Source of the DNA: Apostichopus japonicus
Taxonomy: Eukaryota > Echinodermata > Holothuroidea > Aspidochirotida > Stichopodidae
DNA: 64,000 nt
NCBI RefSeq assembly: GCF_037975245.1
Contig: NC_092572.1
Coordinates: forward strand, 24,957,989-25,021,988
Direction: 5' to 3'
Positions within the stretch are counted from its first letter, which is position 1. Each line of letters begins with the position of its first letter. Of this stretch, positions 1-12,579 are shown one piece after another. Under the pieces are notes generated by a model that saw only the letters and a list, made by a program, of their open reading frames with translations, had not been told where the DNA came from and searched no databases. The position numbers and the translations under genes are program-made.

Positions 1-219
1 TGCTTTTGTCTGATCGTTTGCAACCTCAATTTCATGAATCTTGCCTGAGTTGCTTTCTATCCGTGAAAGAATTTCATCCATGTTTTTGGAGAAAGCCCTT
101 TCCATACAATTCTGTAGCTTGATTTTAAATTCCTCACTGTTGAATACCTTGTTTATCACCATTGAAACAAGTTCTGTTGTGTCCTTTGTTTGAGATCGCA
201 GAACAACGCTGGAGTTCAT
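1..219 (-). CDS. Partial ORF, LINE ORF1-like coiled-coil protein (N-terminal part)
   Basis: An open frame starts at an ATG (complement of 217-219) and runs off the left edge with no stop, giving 73 residues. It is rich in Glu, Lys, Ser and Asn, with a helical, heptad-like stretch (KLQNCMERAFSKNMDEILSR). The composition recalls the coiled-coil start of ORF1 proteins of non-LTR retrotransposons, but no diagnostic domain is visible, so the assignment is a guess from style. A host coiled-coil protein is the alternative. The rest of the frame lies outside the window. No neighbouring feature helps to identify it. Confidence 0.35.
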   Translation of the reverse strand, partial: MNSSVVLRSQTKDTTELVSMVINKVFNSEEFKIKLQNCMERAFSKNMDEILSRIESNSGKIHEIEVANDQTKA

Positions 220-2741
220 AGTTATTGATCGCTTGGGTGAAGCAGATGAGTATAATGCTATGTGTGGCTTGAACCAACGCCGATGTATGATTAGGCTTTG
301 TTAAGATGGGATAGACAGTTTCGCTACCCTGTACTAGATATAATTGAGGTTAAATACGGATACGTAGATACCTTCAAACTCTGTGATGTTCAGGTTTCTT
401 CGATTCTTTATATCCAAGTCTTCCAAAGGGTGATTCATCAGTGTCTAATGCTACATGGTTGCATTAAGTCAGATGTTTAGCAAAAGTTGTAAACAACACT
501 GTTGAAGTTGAAGTCAGTCTGGTTATGGATTATACTATGAAACGTTAATGGGGTGGCTCAAGCTTTTAAAAAGACCTGTTGTCAAAATTATTAACTCATT
601 CCGCCCCGTAGTGTACTTTGGATGCAAAATGTATTCGTAATATGTTGGAAAATAGCTCAACCATAACGTGTTTTCAGAGAGTTGTGATTAAAAAATTATT
701 TACCAACATTACATCCACCATTGTTTTGCAATATTGGTACCAAATTTGCTGCCCATCTCATACACCTTGGAGTAGTAATCTGAAACTTTGCGGGTTGATC
801 TAAATTAATGTAGGTTACCATGGGGTGAACTTACCCTTTCTGAAGTGAAGGATAAATAGAGGTCACAGGTCAATTAGCCAAAGACAGCACTTTTGACGTT
901 ATGCGTATACAAATGGCCGAAACCCTCAGCCCATGCTGTATCAACACATTCTGCACGTTTACAGAGCATGATTTAATATAAAACGTTAAGGTCAGGTGAT
1001 CTAATTTGCAGGAAGGTAAAACTTCGACAAGTTTGTGCGAAAGGGTCCTTTATTATAAGGGCAGTTGGGAAGTGATTTAGCGCATATATGACTTATGTCG
1101 TCATAGGTGCAAATTTCCTACGTCAAACGTCAAATAACCGAAAACAGCCATTATATATACCAATGAAGTAATATGGCCAAAAACTTCATACGTAAGAACT
1201 TTACCAAAGACTGTGTCTACATTGTATCGATTAATGTAAAACTCAAATTATCTCGTGGTCAAGAAAAGTTCAAATGTCAAGCTTTTCCAAACTAGTGCAC
1301 TTACCAAAATGACTTGAAATGTGTAGTTTACTAATGTCAATTTAAGAGTCGATGATTACCGGTACCTACATTTGATGGCTTAACCAAATTGCTGGAAAAT
1401 TTAATTAATTTAATAGGATTGCCTAGTAGTTGTTAAATTAGTTTTATATATTTTATTTATCAATTGTATTTATGTCAACCCTCCCATTATTACTTCAAAT
1501 TTCGACATTTGATCTCAAAATGTTGACATTTTGTCTAAAAAATTGTTCTTTTATTTAGCTTTTCGCATGCATTCAACCCACTATCCATTTCTCCAAAGGA
1601 TGAAATCAAAGCCCCGTATATGATATTATTGTCACAAGTACAGCATGTTTAAACATTGCTTTCAACCGACACACAACTTTTTTAAATTTTCAATTATTGA
1701 TAAACCGGTGCTTCCAAAAAAGTAGTTAATATCAAGCCCAACATATAATACAAACTACACATTCGCAATTTACAGCGATTGTGCTTGTTTCTTATATCAT
1801 TCCTATGCATGCAATGATCATGGAAATATGATACTTTGGTAGCATACGCCTATAAAAAAGACTCTTTGACTTACATACTAAACCAAACAATGTGGTTCCT
1901 AGATCTAGCCGTATCCTTACGGCGCAGAGTTTTTGCTACGTGAGCATGAAGTTCTCGTCACTTGTAAACAACCTCTTTACTCAGTAGTGAACAAGTTTCT
2001 TACGCCTCATCTTGGGAGGGCTAAAGTGGACTCAAATTGCCCCAATTTACCCAATAGTTGCACCTTATATACTTCCATTACCGCTCTTTAAGACATCTAA
2101 GCCACAAAAAACAGACCTCATTTGTAATACATCATAACAGATGTTTCCCTGCTGCTTTTTGGCACTTTTTCTAAAAGAAAAACTAGCGGCGGATTAATAT
2201 AGACGCTTATAGGAGTATGTCCCCTTGTAGTCACTTCATTGCTGTTCTCTTTTAGTGCTTTATTTTGCATGTATGTACATGCGTACATGCGCGCTTAATA
2301 CACCTCAAAAACCGCAAGGTCGAAAGTAATCAAACCCTGGATGTATATGCATTGGCATGATATGTAGTGAATACTTGTCTAAGTAAAACACATAACTTTT
2401 GGTGATCAAATGAGGTCAAAGGGCAAGGTGGGCAATATGGGTTAAAAAGTTATGTCGATAATTCCTATGATGTAGGCCTGTGCATGAATTAAAGCCTTTC
2501 CGTGACTTAATACGTCATGTGTTTAAGGTCAGATTTGAAAGGAGGTCAGGCCAAATTGATTGCAAACTTGGGGTATATACATTGACATGTAATGAACTGC
2601 CTCTATACATAGGACGTCATTAGTTCAAAAGTAAATTTTACAAAGTTGAAATAGCAACTACGTTTGGTCATTACTCGTCTACAAAAGTTACAAATTGTTC
2701 AAAGTCCTCAGGTTAATTTGGTTTAATAGACTCCATCATAG
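220..2741. other. Gene-less stretch, no supported feature
   Basis: I see no coding exon, RNA gene or strong repeat here. Short phrases such as aggtcaaaggtca recur around 2400-2560. They belong to a repeat family seen again at 13.8-14.2 and 22.0-22.5 kb. Confidence 0.5.
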
Positions 2742-3121
2742 CAAAACGTAAATGGTCACGATATAAAGAGCGGTCACGGGTCAAACTTGGCCATATGATT
2801 GCAAAACTCCTATTAAATCGTACGGTCAGTCGATGACGGTACCATACCTATCAGCAGCAATGGTAAATGAATTCGTCTCTAAACTATTGGAAAACGGTAT
2901 ACATTGCAACGATTTCGAATTAGTAAGAGATCAAAACGTAAATGGTCACGATATAAAGAGCGGTCACGGGTCAAACTTGGCCATATGATTGCAAAACTCC
3001 TATTAAATCGTACGGTCAGTCGATGACGGTACCATACCTATTAGCAGCAATGGTAAATGAATTCGTCTCTAAACCATTGGAAAACGGTATACATTGCAAC
3101 GATTTCGAAGTAGTAAGAGAT
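2742..3121. repeat. 190-bp tandem duplication, two copies
   Basis: A 190-bp unit (2742-2931) is repeated directly at 2932-3121. I find only about three substitutions between the copies (at tcagcagc/ttagcagc, aaactatt/aaaccatt and gaattag/gaagtag), so the duplication is recent. It contains no coding signal. Confidence 0.9.
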
Positions 3122-5206
3122 TTTTGTTCCTGGAGCTCTGAGTGTATTATTGAGTGTATTATTTTTTTTTTGAAGAATAATTTCGTAAAGTAAGTTTACA
3201 AAACGACTAATGAAGCAATCAACATGTTTTACTGATTCCTGTGGTGTAACAGTGGGATTTTACACCTTACTTTGAAATTGATTCATGACTGTACTTAAGT
3301 GAGTGGACATTTCTAGGTCAGTCTAACCATGGAACTGAGTTTCATTAGACACACTAACGTTGTTTGACTAAGTTGGCTGATATTTGACCAAATTGATTAA
3401 CTGGGCCTAGGCTGTGTAAGGGTATCTTAGCATTCACATTGTTTAAGCAATACATATTATATAAGCCTATACGTTTATGCAGTATGCATTTTAGAGTTGA
3501 CTTATGGTTAACAACTGGGTCACCTTCTGTCTCCTGTCTTCTGTCGGTTAAACTTGTACGTATTAATAGTTCTTCTTTTTTACATGAGTGTGTTATCAAT
3601 GATGTTTATTGCGCAATGAAATGTAATCACATGCATTAAGCGTTAGGGCTGCGAATTGCAACAAGCGGTTTATGTAATGTTTTCCTTTAGTTGTCTATAT
3701 TTGACAAAGCTTGCAAGGGGATAGACATAAAAAAGTGCTTAGATTGCATATGGTGGTAGCATAAAACTCCATGGAGTCCTTATTATCAACCATATTAAAA
3801 GTCGAGTGCCACAGAAGACATTTTGCTAGTTACTGCCAAATTGAAAATCGGAAAAGTGTTGACTGATGGATCAGATAAGCAACTCTCAGGATTATCCTCA
3901 CGTGTTTCTTTGTCACCAATGACCTCGTTAAGCGACATGCATGCGTCACATTTACATAGGTAAACGGGATAGTATTTCGATATCGACCCTCAAATGATGA
4001 AAGAAAAGACCAAAACAGCAAACTTTCATAACTGCCTTTAGTAAAAATATTTCTCACAGTCTTTCTTATGATGTAATGAATTAAAACACATCATATCGTT
4101 AGCAAATTTATGCTTTATTGACCGCACAAAACAAAGCAAACATATCATGGCTAATCATTTCATGTTAGAAATGCTTTGTACTGTCTTATTAAATAATTCA
4201 AATAGAGTCAGGTTTCTATGTTCTGCGTTCATTGGCGCCAAAAGAGAAAAACAGCGGAGGCAGGTAAAGTTGATTTTGTCAGTAACGCGTTACACGTATG
4301 CTCCCAAAGTATGAGCTCATTTACCTCTTAACAAAATAAAGAGCATGTTAACTGTTATTTTTGAGCCGAATAAAAGATATTTTTGTTACGAAAGATAACA
4401 TGTTTTTTTCCCCGGACATTGTGTATTTCAAGGGGTCACTCAATGCCCATCTACTTTTTCGACCAACACCTGTTAGTATTTGCCCATATCTTAAGTTGTT
4501 TGTCATTAAACAGGAAATATTAGTGCATGGCCTATTTTCCCATTCTGCTTTACCAAGAGTGACGCATTGCCCCCTCCTCTTTTAGACCTCCCCTTTACTA
4601 TACACCACTATATACTACATACTATACACTACTCTATAACAACATGTCTGAAAAATATTTGTGAGTAACACATTACTATCATATACCACACTTTACAAAT
4701 ATACAAGAATGTGGGTATTATACTATATCTCTCTTTCTCCCCCCCCCCACCTACCACTCTCCCTCCCTGCATGTTCACATACATTGAACAATTTTGGTAT
4801 ATTTTGATGTATAGTTTTAATTCTTATAGTTATACAATTCACAGAATTCACATATAGTCCTAAGAAAATAGGTATGAAAAAATATTGTAATGATAGTGGT
4901 TAGTTGGATAATAAACACAGTACACTTATTGAGTACATCCACATTACATGCAATAACATATTTGCCAAGTTGTATGCCATATTATGATGATTTTTCTGTT
5001 CCTACTATCAAACCTCATTATTTCTATTTAAAATGAACAACATTTATAACACACACGTAAGGAAAACTATTTGAAAAAGAAGAGTTATGTACTGAGTTGT
5101 TTGTGTTATAATAACGTCCCAAATAAGTTTAAGCAAAAATATTAAACACATTTTCACTGTTGTAAAACAAAGGCAACAAAGGCAGCAGTCGTCCTGTTGC
5201 TCCTCG
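3122..5206. other. Gene-less stretch downstream of the ZU5-UPA gene
   Basis: No coding exon is supported. The stretch would hold the 3' UTR of the minus-strand ZU5-UPA gene. Short poly-C and CCCTCC tracts lie near 4740-4770. Confidence 0.45.
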
Positions 5207-5242
5207 TCACGGCTCTTCATCTTCGGAAACATCGTTCCATAT
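5207..5242 (-). CDS. Terminal exon, acidic C-terminus
   Basis: The 36-bp last coding exon encodes IWNDVSEDEEP and a TGA stop. Its acceptor is cattttag. The frame follows directly from the preceding phase-0 exon. No Death domain follows. Confidence 0.65.
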   Translation of the reverse strand: MWNDVSEDEEP

Positions 5243-8200
5243 CTAAAATGAAGCGCATAAGAAATTTGACTCTTAAACAATATTTAAATGAGTTATTTCC
5301 CTGGACATGTAGTACTCGATTAAATAGGTTCAATTTACAGCTTTATATTTACTGTTTATGTAGAAAACATTAATTATAGCAACGTTTCAAGTTTTGGAAA
5401 ATCGTAAAATTAACAATTATAATTCGTCTTAAAGAGTGTGATAAGAAGTGTGATTGAAATATTATGCCTTATAAATTGTGTAATTCGATCGTACGTGTCC
5501 CTACTCAACTATTGGGTGACTTTATTGACAACATTGTGTTCAAATTATGACATATAACAATGTACTGAAAGATTCACTTGTCATCGACTAAGTTTTCAAG
5601 AAGTATATGGACATAAATATTAAAAACTAGAGCTGAGGAAGCATTTTTTGCACTACACCTCCGGTACTTTTTTTAGACAATAACTTTCACCCTAACATTC
5701 ATTTAACAGCTATACAAACTTTTCCAAGTTGTGTAATTTGTATGCATCTAATGTATCACATTTACGTTGACACATTTCACTGTGTGCGATAATGAATGTA
5801 ATCAAAACAAACTTCAAACCCACTTTAACGGTTCCTTAGAAATTAAGTTTATTGCTCCTATTTTTAAATTATCAATTATTTCTTTAATCATATATTTGAA
5901 TAACTTATTTTCTTATGCATTAACAATCTAAAGATTTCAATTCATCGAATATCCTTTGTAATAAATTTTGCCTAGGATCATTACAAACCTTTGGACGAAA
6001 TGAAATACTGGTCGAGTCATGCTGCCGATAAACCCTAAACGTTGCGTAAGGTACACCGGATCTTCTTACACTTGAAATACAGCGGAGAACGAATTCACAT
6101 GACCTATTCTTTGATGACGCAATGTCCTGATAAGATATTTCCTAATAAATAAAAATAAATAGTAGATGTTTACTATTCAATAATATATAATATTAAAACA
6201 TTTGCCAGTATTGAAACCAAATGATGAATTTCATCATGTTTTTAAGAGGGAGTTATCGGAAAGTTTAATGTTTTCAGTGTCACTGTCGCTTTCCTTTTTC
6301 TGTATTCATTATTCAGAATATACTATTATAGGTATGGTAGTAAAACTGTGTTAGCTGTTACAGATGTTACAATTTCTTTCAAAATCTCAGCAAAACAACG
6401 AAAGACTTTTAATTATTAGAAATTAACGATATTTTCGTCGTACCTTCCGACTTTCATCTGCTGTAGTTTTCCACTCCCTTGGTGTTAAATACTTTAGAAA
6501 TATAATCAATGGAGTCGGTTCTTCCTTCTTGAACCAAAACGGTTTGAACTGTCCTACTGTGATGTTTTCATCTATAAAGATCTGAATCAACAAAATCATG
6601 TTATCAGTGATGGTAATACCACACCAATGTTATAGTAGGTAAAGAAATATAGATCATCACATATCTTCATATATCGTACATAAAAGAAACTTTATAAATT
6701 TTTAACATTAAAATAATTTAAGTTATTTCGTTAAATTTACAATGCTTCATCGTGCCATCTAACGGTTTAAACCAGTACAATGGTTTGTAATGTTTGTGTT
6801 TGCATTACAACATGGTATGATCAGAACTTCACTACTTACATCTTCATTGCCCGGCACATCGGCAAAGTAACCAACATTCACAGTTGACTCATTGTCAGTG
6901 TCAATTACCTTGCTGCCGAAAGTGAATATCTTTAGACGTTTGGCCTCAACTATTTCATTGTTTATTCTGAATGTTACCCAGCAAAATTTCTTCAAGTATA
7001 GTTTACATGATTCTTCCTGTAGTTCAAATTTGACTTCTGTGTCTCTTTCCCAGTGGGGTGGGGCTTCTGTTAATAAGAAGTATAAAATGAAAAACGTACT
7101 AAAAGGAAATAAAACATGGCCTATTATCGTATAATGGAATGAAATATATACTTGGAATAAGTTGGAATATGGTGTGTCAACGCACTATGGTGTGTCAACA
7201 CACTATAAACGAACGTTGAGTCGTAACGTTCACACGATATTGTTCGTACATTGGCATTAAAATCACTAAAAACACAATCATGGAAGCAACTATCACGCTA
7301 ATAGGAGTAAGCTTAAAGGCAGGGAACAGTAAGTAAGGAGTTATTATGTATTCAATGTATTGAAATATAAAAATAAGGCTGTTGCAGATAAAAGCCTCTA
7401 ATAATATGCCTTTTCTGCGAGGAACTTGCAACTTATTTTAATTACCGTTGTAGCCATCCAGTTCAACTCTGGGATAGGTAATATTGAAACCACATTATAT
7501 AACTCATTTTCTAGTGATACAGTCAGGAGACTACCTTAACAAGAGCAAATTACATTAAACATATAATGCTAATGATACAAGAGTCTGTTTTGAATTGGCC
7601 AAAATGGAATAATCACGGTCAAAAAATCATTACTGTCATCGTTCTGTTATATCGTCGTAACATCATTAAATAAACATTCTTTCTTTGACGTACGAAACTA
7701 CAGTTTTGTTTGAAAGTAATATGCAAGTCTCTCGCTAACACTCTCCCAGATTATATCTGACTACTCTAGTGTGGAATGAAATAGTAAATATTAAACACAG
7801 TGATACTAAGTCGTATATTATTTGATATAGTCCCTTTAATATGGGACTATACCTTTAACCATCACGGTAAATCAGTTTGTTATGTTTTTTTTCTTCAAAT
7901 AGGTATCAGTTGAAAAAACCCCATAGAAACCAGTAATGTTAAGGGTCAGATACAATTTGCTCTTTTTAAACTGCATTGGGTAAATGGTTAAAAATAAATT
8001 ACACTTACTTGGGTGGTGGTGACTTGCAAAAACCTCCATCGACTCGTTCGTAAATTTTTCCTTCAATTGTAGACAATGTGGTAGATGAAGTTCAACAGCA
8101 GTCTGGAACTCGAAATTGTCCGGAGTCAATTCCACAATGACAGCTGAATTGCTTGCAAATGTAACGTCATCTCCTGTATCTAGATTGCCAGAGATTATTT

Positions 8201-8870
8201 GTATGTGGATTTCACAGTCTTCCAACAGTGCTCCTGGGGGAACTAGAAGGGAAACATCTGTTCCCTTGATCTCTATTCGGCCGCCGTCCTTCGTAATTAT
8301 CTCACTAGACTTGAAACTTACTGCACGTCTATATGTTTGTTCCTCTGTAAGTCAAGTGAACGAACAAATAATATGTGTTTATTGTAACAGTCACACAACT
8401 TCATATGAAGAATAACATTTCACTTAATACGGACATTAGTATTTTAAATGATAAGTGCCCTGTCACATTCAGACAAAAAACTAGACAAGAACAGAAAAGG
8501 CCACATATACACTTACTCATTTCTTTAATAGTATTGCTTCGATATGTTGTAATTTTACTACTTGTTAATAATTTTTATTAATATTCAGAAATGAATTAGA
8601 TAAGCGTTAAGTCACAACTGAAAACAGCGCTATGAAACATTCCACTCTTATGTAAAAAAAAATTATATTTTAAATTAATCATAACTTTCATGTATTTTGT
8701 TCTTATTAAAGCTAGAAGAGAAATTAGAATACCGAAGTGATAGAAAGTCAAGCAGGAGACGAGTTGTAAAAAGAAAGTAACGACGTCTTATCATACAAAC
8801 ATATATTACCGGATTCGTTATGTATGCAAATTGCATCTTTGATTTCGGTATTTCTTGGAAGAGAGCCTCT
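5207..8870 (-). CDS. ZU5-UPA domain protein, 3' exons of a multi-exon receptor gene
   Basis: Six exons join in frame: 8810-8870, 8009-8344, 6840-7066, 6444-6581, 5989-6141 and 5207-5242. Their lengths total 951 nt, or 316 residues and a stop. The product has a short linker, a ZU5 domain (VPPGALLEDCEIHIQI, then ELTPDNFEFQ and VELHLPHC) and a UPA domain (LYLKKFCWVTF, AKRLKIFTFGS). It ends in an acidic tail, IWNDVSEDEEP. ZU5-UPA pairs occur in UNC5 netrin receptors, ankyrins and PIDD, where UPA packs on ZU5 and usually precedes a Death domain. No Death domain follows here. All splice sites are GT/AG. The N-terminal part lies upstream on the minus strand. Exon 11796-11843 and the Ig-TM-coiled-coil exons at 28.9-43.5 kb are in compatible phase. 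The domain call is firm; full gene extent is inferred. Confidence 0.85.
5989..6141 (-). CDS. UPA domain exon 3
   Basis: The 153-bp exon (phase 0 to 0) encodes 51 residues including CEFVLRCISSVRRSGVPYA and FRVYRQHD. It ends the folded part. The splice sites are tttattag and gtttgt. Confidence 0.7.
6444..6581 (-). CDS. UPA domain exon 2
   Basis: The 138-bp exon (phase 0 to 0) encodes 46 residues beginning IFIDENITVGQFKPFW. This continues the UPA beta-sandwich. The splice sites are ttgattcag and gtacga. Confidence 0.75.
6840..7066 (-). CDS. UPA domain exon 1
   Basis: The 227-bp exon begins with two bases completing a Lys codon and ends in phase 0. It carries the UPA signature of a Cys-containing strand and Trp (ESCKLYLKKFCWVTF) followed by AKRLKIFTFGS, like the KRLRVLAFG stretch of UNC5. 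The donor is gtaagt. Confidence 0.8.
8009..8344 (-). CDS. ZU5 domain exon
   Basis: The 336-bp exon (phase 1 to 1) encodes nearly the whole ZU5 domain. Hallmarks are a Gly-Gly turn (TKDGGRIEIKG), the VPPGAL loop, a central ELTPDNFEFQ and the closing ELHLPHCLQLK strand. The donor is gtaagtg and the acceptor ttacag. The codon split at its 3' end (A/AA, Lys) is restored by the next exon. Confidence 0.85.
8810..8870 (-). CDS. Linker exon before ZU5 (phase 0 to 1)
   Basis: The exon is 61 bp, with acceptor ttttacag and donor gtaata. It encodes RGSLPRNTEIKDAICIHNES and one extra base that completes GAG with the ZU5 exon. It is hydrophilic, as expected for a cytoplasmic linker. It was chosen because its phase matches the ZU5 exon exactly. 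Confidence 0.65.
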
Positions 8871-11795
8871 CTGTAAAAGAAACACATTGTAGTACCGTAA
8901 AAGATCAGTTTCTGTCAGATCAAATACCTATATGTTTCACTCCTTTCACATTCAGAAACTTCAGAAACTGATCGTCCTGTCCATTAAGCATACATTATAA
9001 TGCAAATAATTTAAGCTTTTGATCCCCTGATTAATTTGAATATGTGATGAAATACTCAGTCAATCGAAAGAAGTTGAACCCTCAGGCCGTAGCTTGTTGC
9101 AAACAGAAAGAAAGAAATACAATCACATACATCGGTTGAGCTCGGACGGTGTCTCTGTATTTTGATAACAATAACGTGCTTAATTTACAAAAAGGTAAAT
9201 CCTTCAAACGAAATATTGTTGAAACCGAACATTTTGATCAAAATTCAATTATGATCAATTATGACATTATAGCACTAATTTAAACCCAGGGATTATATTG
9301 GGAAAAGTAATTGTACATTAGTAGTGCTCATTCAGCATGCATTTCATCGAACAGTGGTGAATGGGGATAGCACATGTGCGGGTAATTTACTCTGTTAACT
9401 TGTTTTTCTTGATGTTGTACGCCTCCCTCTCCAGCTGACTCTCAGAACTCTTCTACAGAGCCACACTTCGAGAACCTCAATTGCCATCTCCTCTGTGTTT
9501 CTCAAAGTCCAGCCTTTACGTGTTTTTCCAGTTGGGATATATTAACAGTTTTGCAATAGCATGCCAGATGAGGTCAATACCCATTGTTACTGATATGTTA
9601 TTAAGGATATTTCTGTTTTTGTTCCTTCACAAAATCAAACCCATTTTAATAGGCCCGTACTTTCGCTAGAAGACATTGTAGTGCGTTTGAATGAGCTGTA
9701 TCATGTACAACACTACGTGTATGTCAATCACGATACTAGAGATAAAAATGAATGTTATCCGTTATTGGCTTTACCTTACACCAATGAAATAGAAACACTT
9801 TTCCATGTGTACATAACAGCTTTATTGATTTTGGCCCCATAACCATGGTAACCACATATCTTTGTAGTACTTGACATACCGATTATACTTGTGAAGGTTA
9901 AAAGTCAATTAAATTTTCCCCTTTGTGAACGGTACAACAAAATCACTTTTCGCTTTATTTGGACTCTGATCGACTTTTCGGTCTGAAGGTCTGCAAGACA
10001 GTTTCCATTATAGGGCTCATTCCTAACAACCTTTATCACAATCGGCTAGGCCGTTGACAATAAGTTTCAGCACAATTTGAAGTGTGGCTATGGCAACACT
10101 GGACTCGCTACCATCTCATCCATGGTTGGATTAAAATTTAGTCGTTTAGCTTGAATGCTGCTTCATTGTTTAATTCGGTCAAATCGGTTAATGTATTTCT
10201 GGGTTGGTAAACCTATCATTCTTGTATCGGCACTAATATTGGACAACTATGTGGGTTTGTAGATGATCTACTCAAACTGTTTTTACCATCCGTTAAGAGT
10301 TGTATACAAGACACTACACATATCCTTACCAATTTCCAGAACATAAAGTCATTCCCATCTCCCATCACATTATCTGCTGGACGATATGGATGTTTGTAAC
10401 CTATGTACTTATATACCAAATTCAGAAAGTATATTAGAATGTGAAATAATTTTCGATGTGAAAGTTTTTATCCGTATCTTTCAAAAATGTTTTTGCATAA
10501 ATGCTTGAGTTTATGCTAACCCATAACTACTTTGTGTTCAACCGGCAGCTTTGTCTAAACTACATGATACAGCTATGAGCAATGGTATGGCCCCCAGCTG
10601 GCCACTATTTTCATGGCTGATCTAGACGAGAGGATGCTCAATACATACCGCTTGAAACCCTATACTATAGGGATATTGATGACACATTTTTTTTTTCAAT
10701 TTGTCTCATGGCGTACACACCCGACGTAAGTTTGTTTTGGTCTGCTATGACTTTCAGGCTCTAATCAATTTTTTTTCGATTAATTTGGCAGTTCAATTTC
10801 TTTCTTGGTGTTTACAACATTCTACTTTGTATAAAAAAACACTCCAGCAGTCATACATATCTGAAGTTTTATAATTCATGCCACATTAATTTGAAACGTT
10901 TGTTTCTTCTCAAAGCATCAGAACTAAACGTTTCTGTCCACACAGTGTGAATTTGCTTAATATAGTGCTAACCTGGTAGATTATTTTCTAAATAATGGCT
11001 AGTCTCTATTGCTCACCAAGCACTGCATTTCTAAGATTTGCTGATACTCACGTGAAAAATTACTTTTATGTTTATATGAACTCAAATTTCTCAATCCGCT
11101 TTTTCCTATGATAGTGAACTTTTTGGCAATTACATCAGGTTATACGTTCTGATTTTGGTTTGTTCATGGCATATTCGTCCATATAGGGCTTAAAAAAAAC
11201 ACCTCCTTCACTGGCTAGGCGACAAATTCCTAATATCAATTTTCTTTTCATGTCCGTCCAACTCCCTGACGAGATTGTCAAAGATTGTCAATCTCTCATC
11301 ACGGATCAGGTGTTTACCCCTTTCGGTACCAGTTACCGCATTCGACCACCGCTTTTCAATTGTGACAATTCTAATGTCGCTTATCTTTCATCCTATAATA
11401 TACGTGCAAATGGTAACTTTGTAAGTCAGAAAAGTTTTAAATTTAGATAAGATTCAAGAAACATAAAAAGGAACCTAAACAGCTTAACCAGAAAACCATT
11501 CATTGCTAGATATGGATAGATCGGTTGGATTAATATATATTATTTGATATTATTTCTACATTATGATCTGCTTCAATATACTAATATCAAAATTGGTACC
11601 TTCATATTTTCTTTGGCTGGTACATATCATTTATTCGGATATATTCATATCAGTTCGGTTATATTCATATCAGTTTAGGTATATTTCCAGTGCTTATAAA
11701 ACCGTTGGCTCTCAGTACAGATACTCATTCCTCCTTATATTTTGTTATGGAATTAAATATAGGGAACCGTTCTGTTATAAAGTTGGTTTTCTTAC
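8871..11795. other. Gene-less stretch, probably intronic
   Basis: I see no convincing coding exon. It is probably an intron of the ZU5-UPA gene. A minus-strand exon-like stretch near 10.33-10.39 kb was considered and rejected. Confidence 0.4.
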
Positions 11796-11843
11796 CCCGG
11801 ACACTAGCGATGATGTTTCACCGGTAGAGGAAATTGTAAAGAT
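11796..11843 (-). CDS. Possible linker exon upstream of the ZU5-UPA exons
   Basis: A 48-bp stretch lies between an acceptor (cgaattcag) and a good donor (gtaagaa). It reads IFTISSTGETSSLVSG in phase 0 to 0 and would join directly to the linker exon at 8810-8870. It is Ser/Thr-rich, as expected of a juxtamembrane linker. It is short, so chance is possible. Its phase also matches the coiled-coil exons at 29.5-34.9 kb. Confidence 0.4.
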
Positions 11844-12128
11844 CTGAATTCGTGATAATAGCTTTGTTATCTAAATTAAACATTTGATCATTACTGTATA
11901 CGACATGTGGGACCATATGATTCATTATAAAGGATAATAGGTATTGTTTGCGAATTCCATAAAAAGAAAAGGAAATGTCTTCAAACCTGATCGTCTCTTC
12001 GGCTTTCGTCTCGATTCCTGTAAGAAATGACAAGTTGTAACCGATCATTAGGATTAATGTTTTTGCATTGAATAATTGCAACAAAAAACAACATGATGTA
12101 GAACTGTGGCTTCTGTTTTTATTTTATT

Positions 12129-12195
12129 TTTGTATTTGATTCTGTCTACCATGATGCTCTGTGGAAGACTCTTAAGAGGATAGGAAACATTTAGG
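12129..12195 (+). pseudogene. LINE reverse transcriptase fragment (motif A region)
   Basis: The plus strand reads FVFDSVYHDALWKTLKRIGN before a stop. This matches the reverse transcriptase segment around the first catalytic Asp (the KAFDSV.H..LW..L...GI pattern of non-LTR elements). It is too short to be active. A second reverse transcriptase fragment with the YADD region lies at 27499-27970 in the same orientation. The two may be halves of one LINE split by the large element between them. Confidence 0.6.
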
Positions 12196-12579
12196 GTTTC
12201 TAGGAACTAGTTTAACCTGACTTTTATCCGAGAAAAAAAAATTGTTCGACGTTGATAAATTTACCAGCAATTATATAGCTTCTGATGACGTTTGCACTCG
12301 GGTATAAAAAATATAGTATATATTAGGACAAAAACTACGCTATGACTGCCATTGTCTATAAACCTTCAAAATGTGTGTTAAAAAGTTCAAATGCATTGAA
12401 ATCATACTGCAGGTACATAAATTTGAGACAAAAAATAACACAATGAGAAAATTGTTCTTTGTTTGTACTAACTTATGTATTTTATGTTATATTTTATGAC
12501 CATGACCATAAACTTTATTTTAGTAGGTTACTATCTTAAATGAAGTAAAAGGAAAATAAATACCTTTTGTCCCTGTAAA

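Noticed and set aside
7195-7431. Hydrophobic minus-strand open frame that looks like a membrane helix
   Set aside because: It lies in the intron between the ZU5 and UPA exons, whose phases already fit each other. A TM there would disrupt the domain pair.
10216-10419. Minus-strand exon-like piece (GYKHPYRPADNVMGDGNDF) with a good donor
   Set aside because: No similarity recognised and phase does not help; it may be a chance open stretch in an intron.
11987-12017. 31-bp exon-like stretch on minus (NRDESRRDDQ) between acceptor and donor
   Set aside because: Its entry phase (2) matches no upstream exon found here, whereas skipping it keeps everything in frame. It may be an alternative exon but is not supported.
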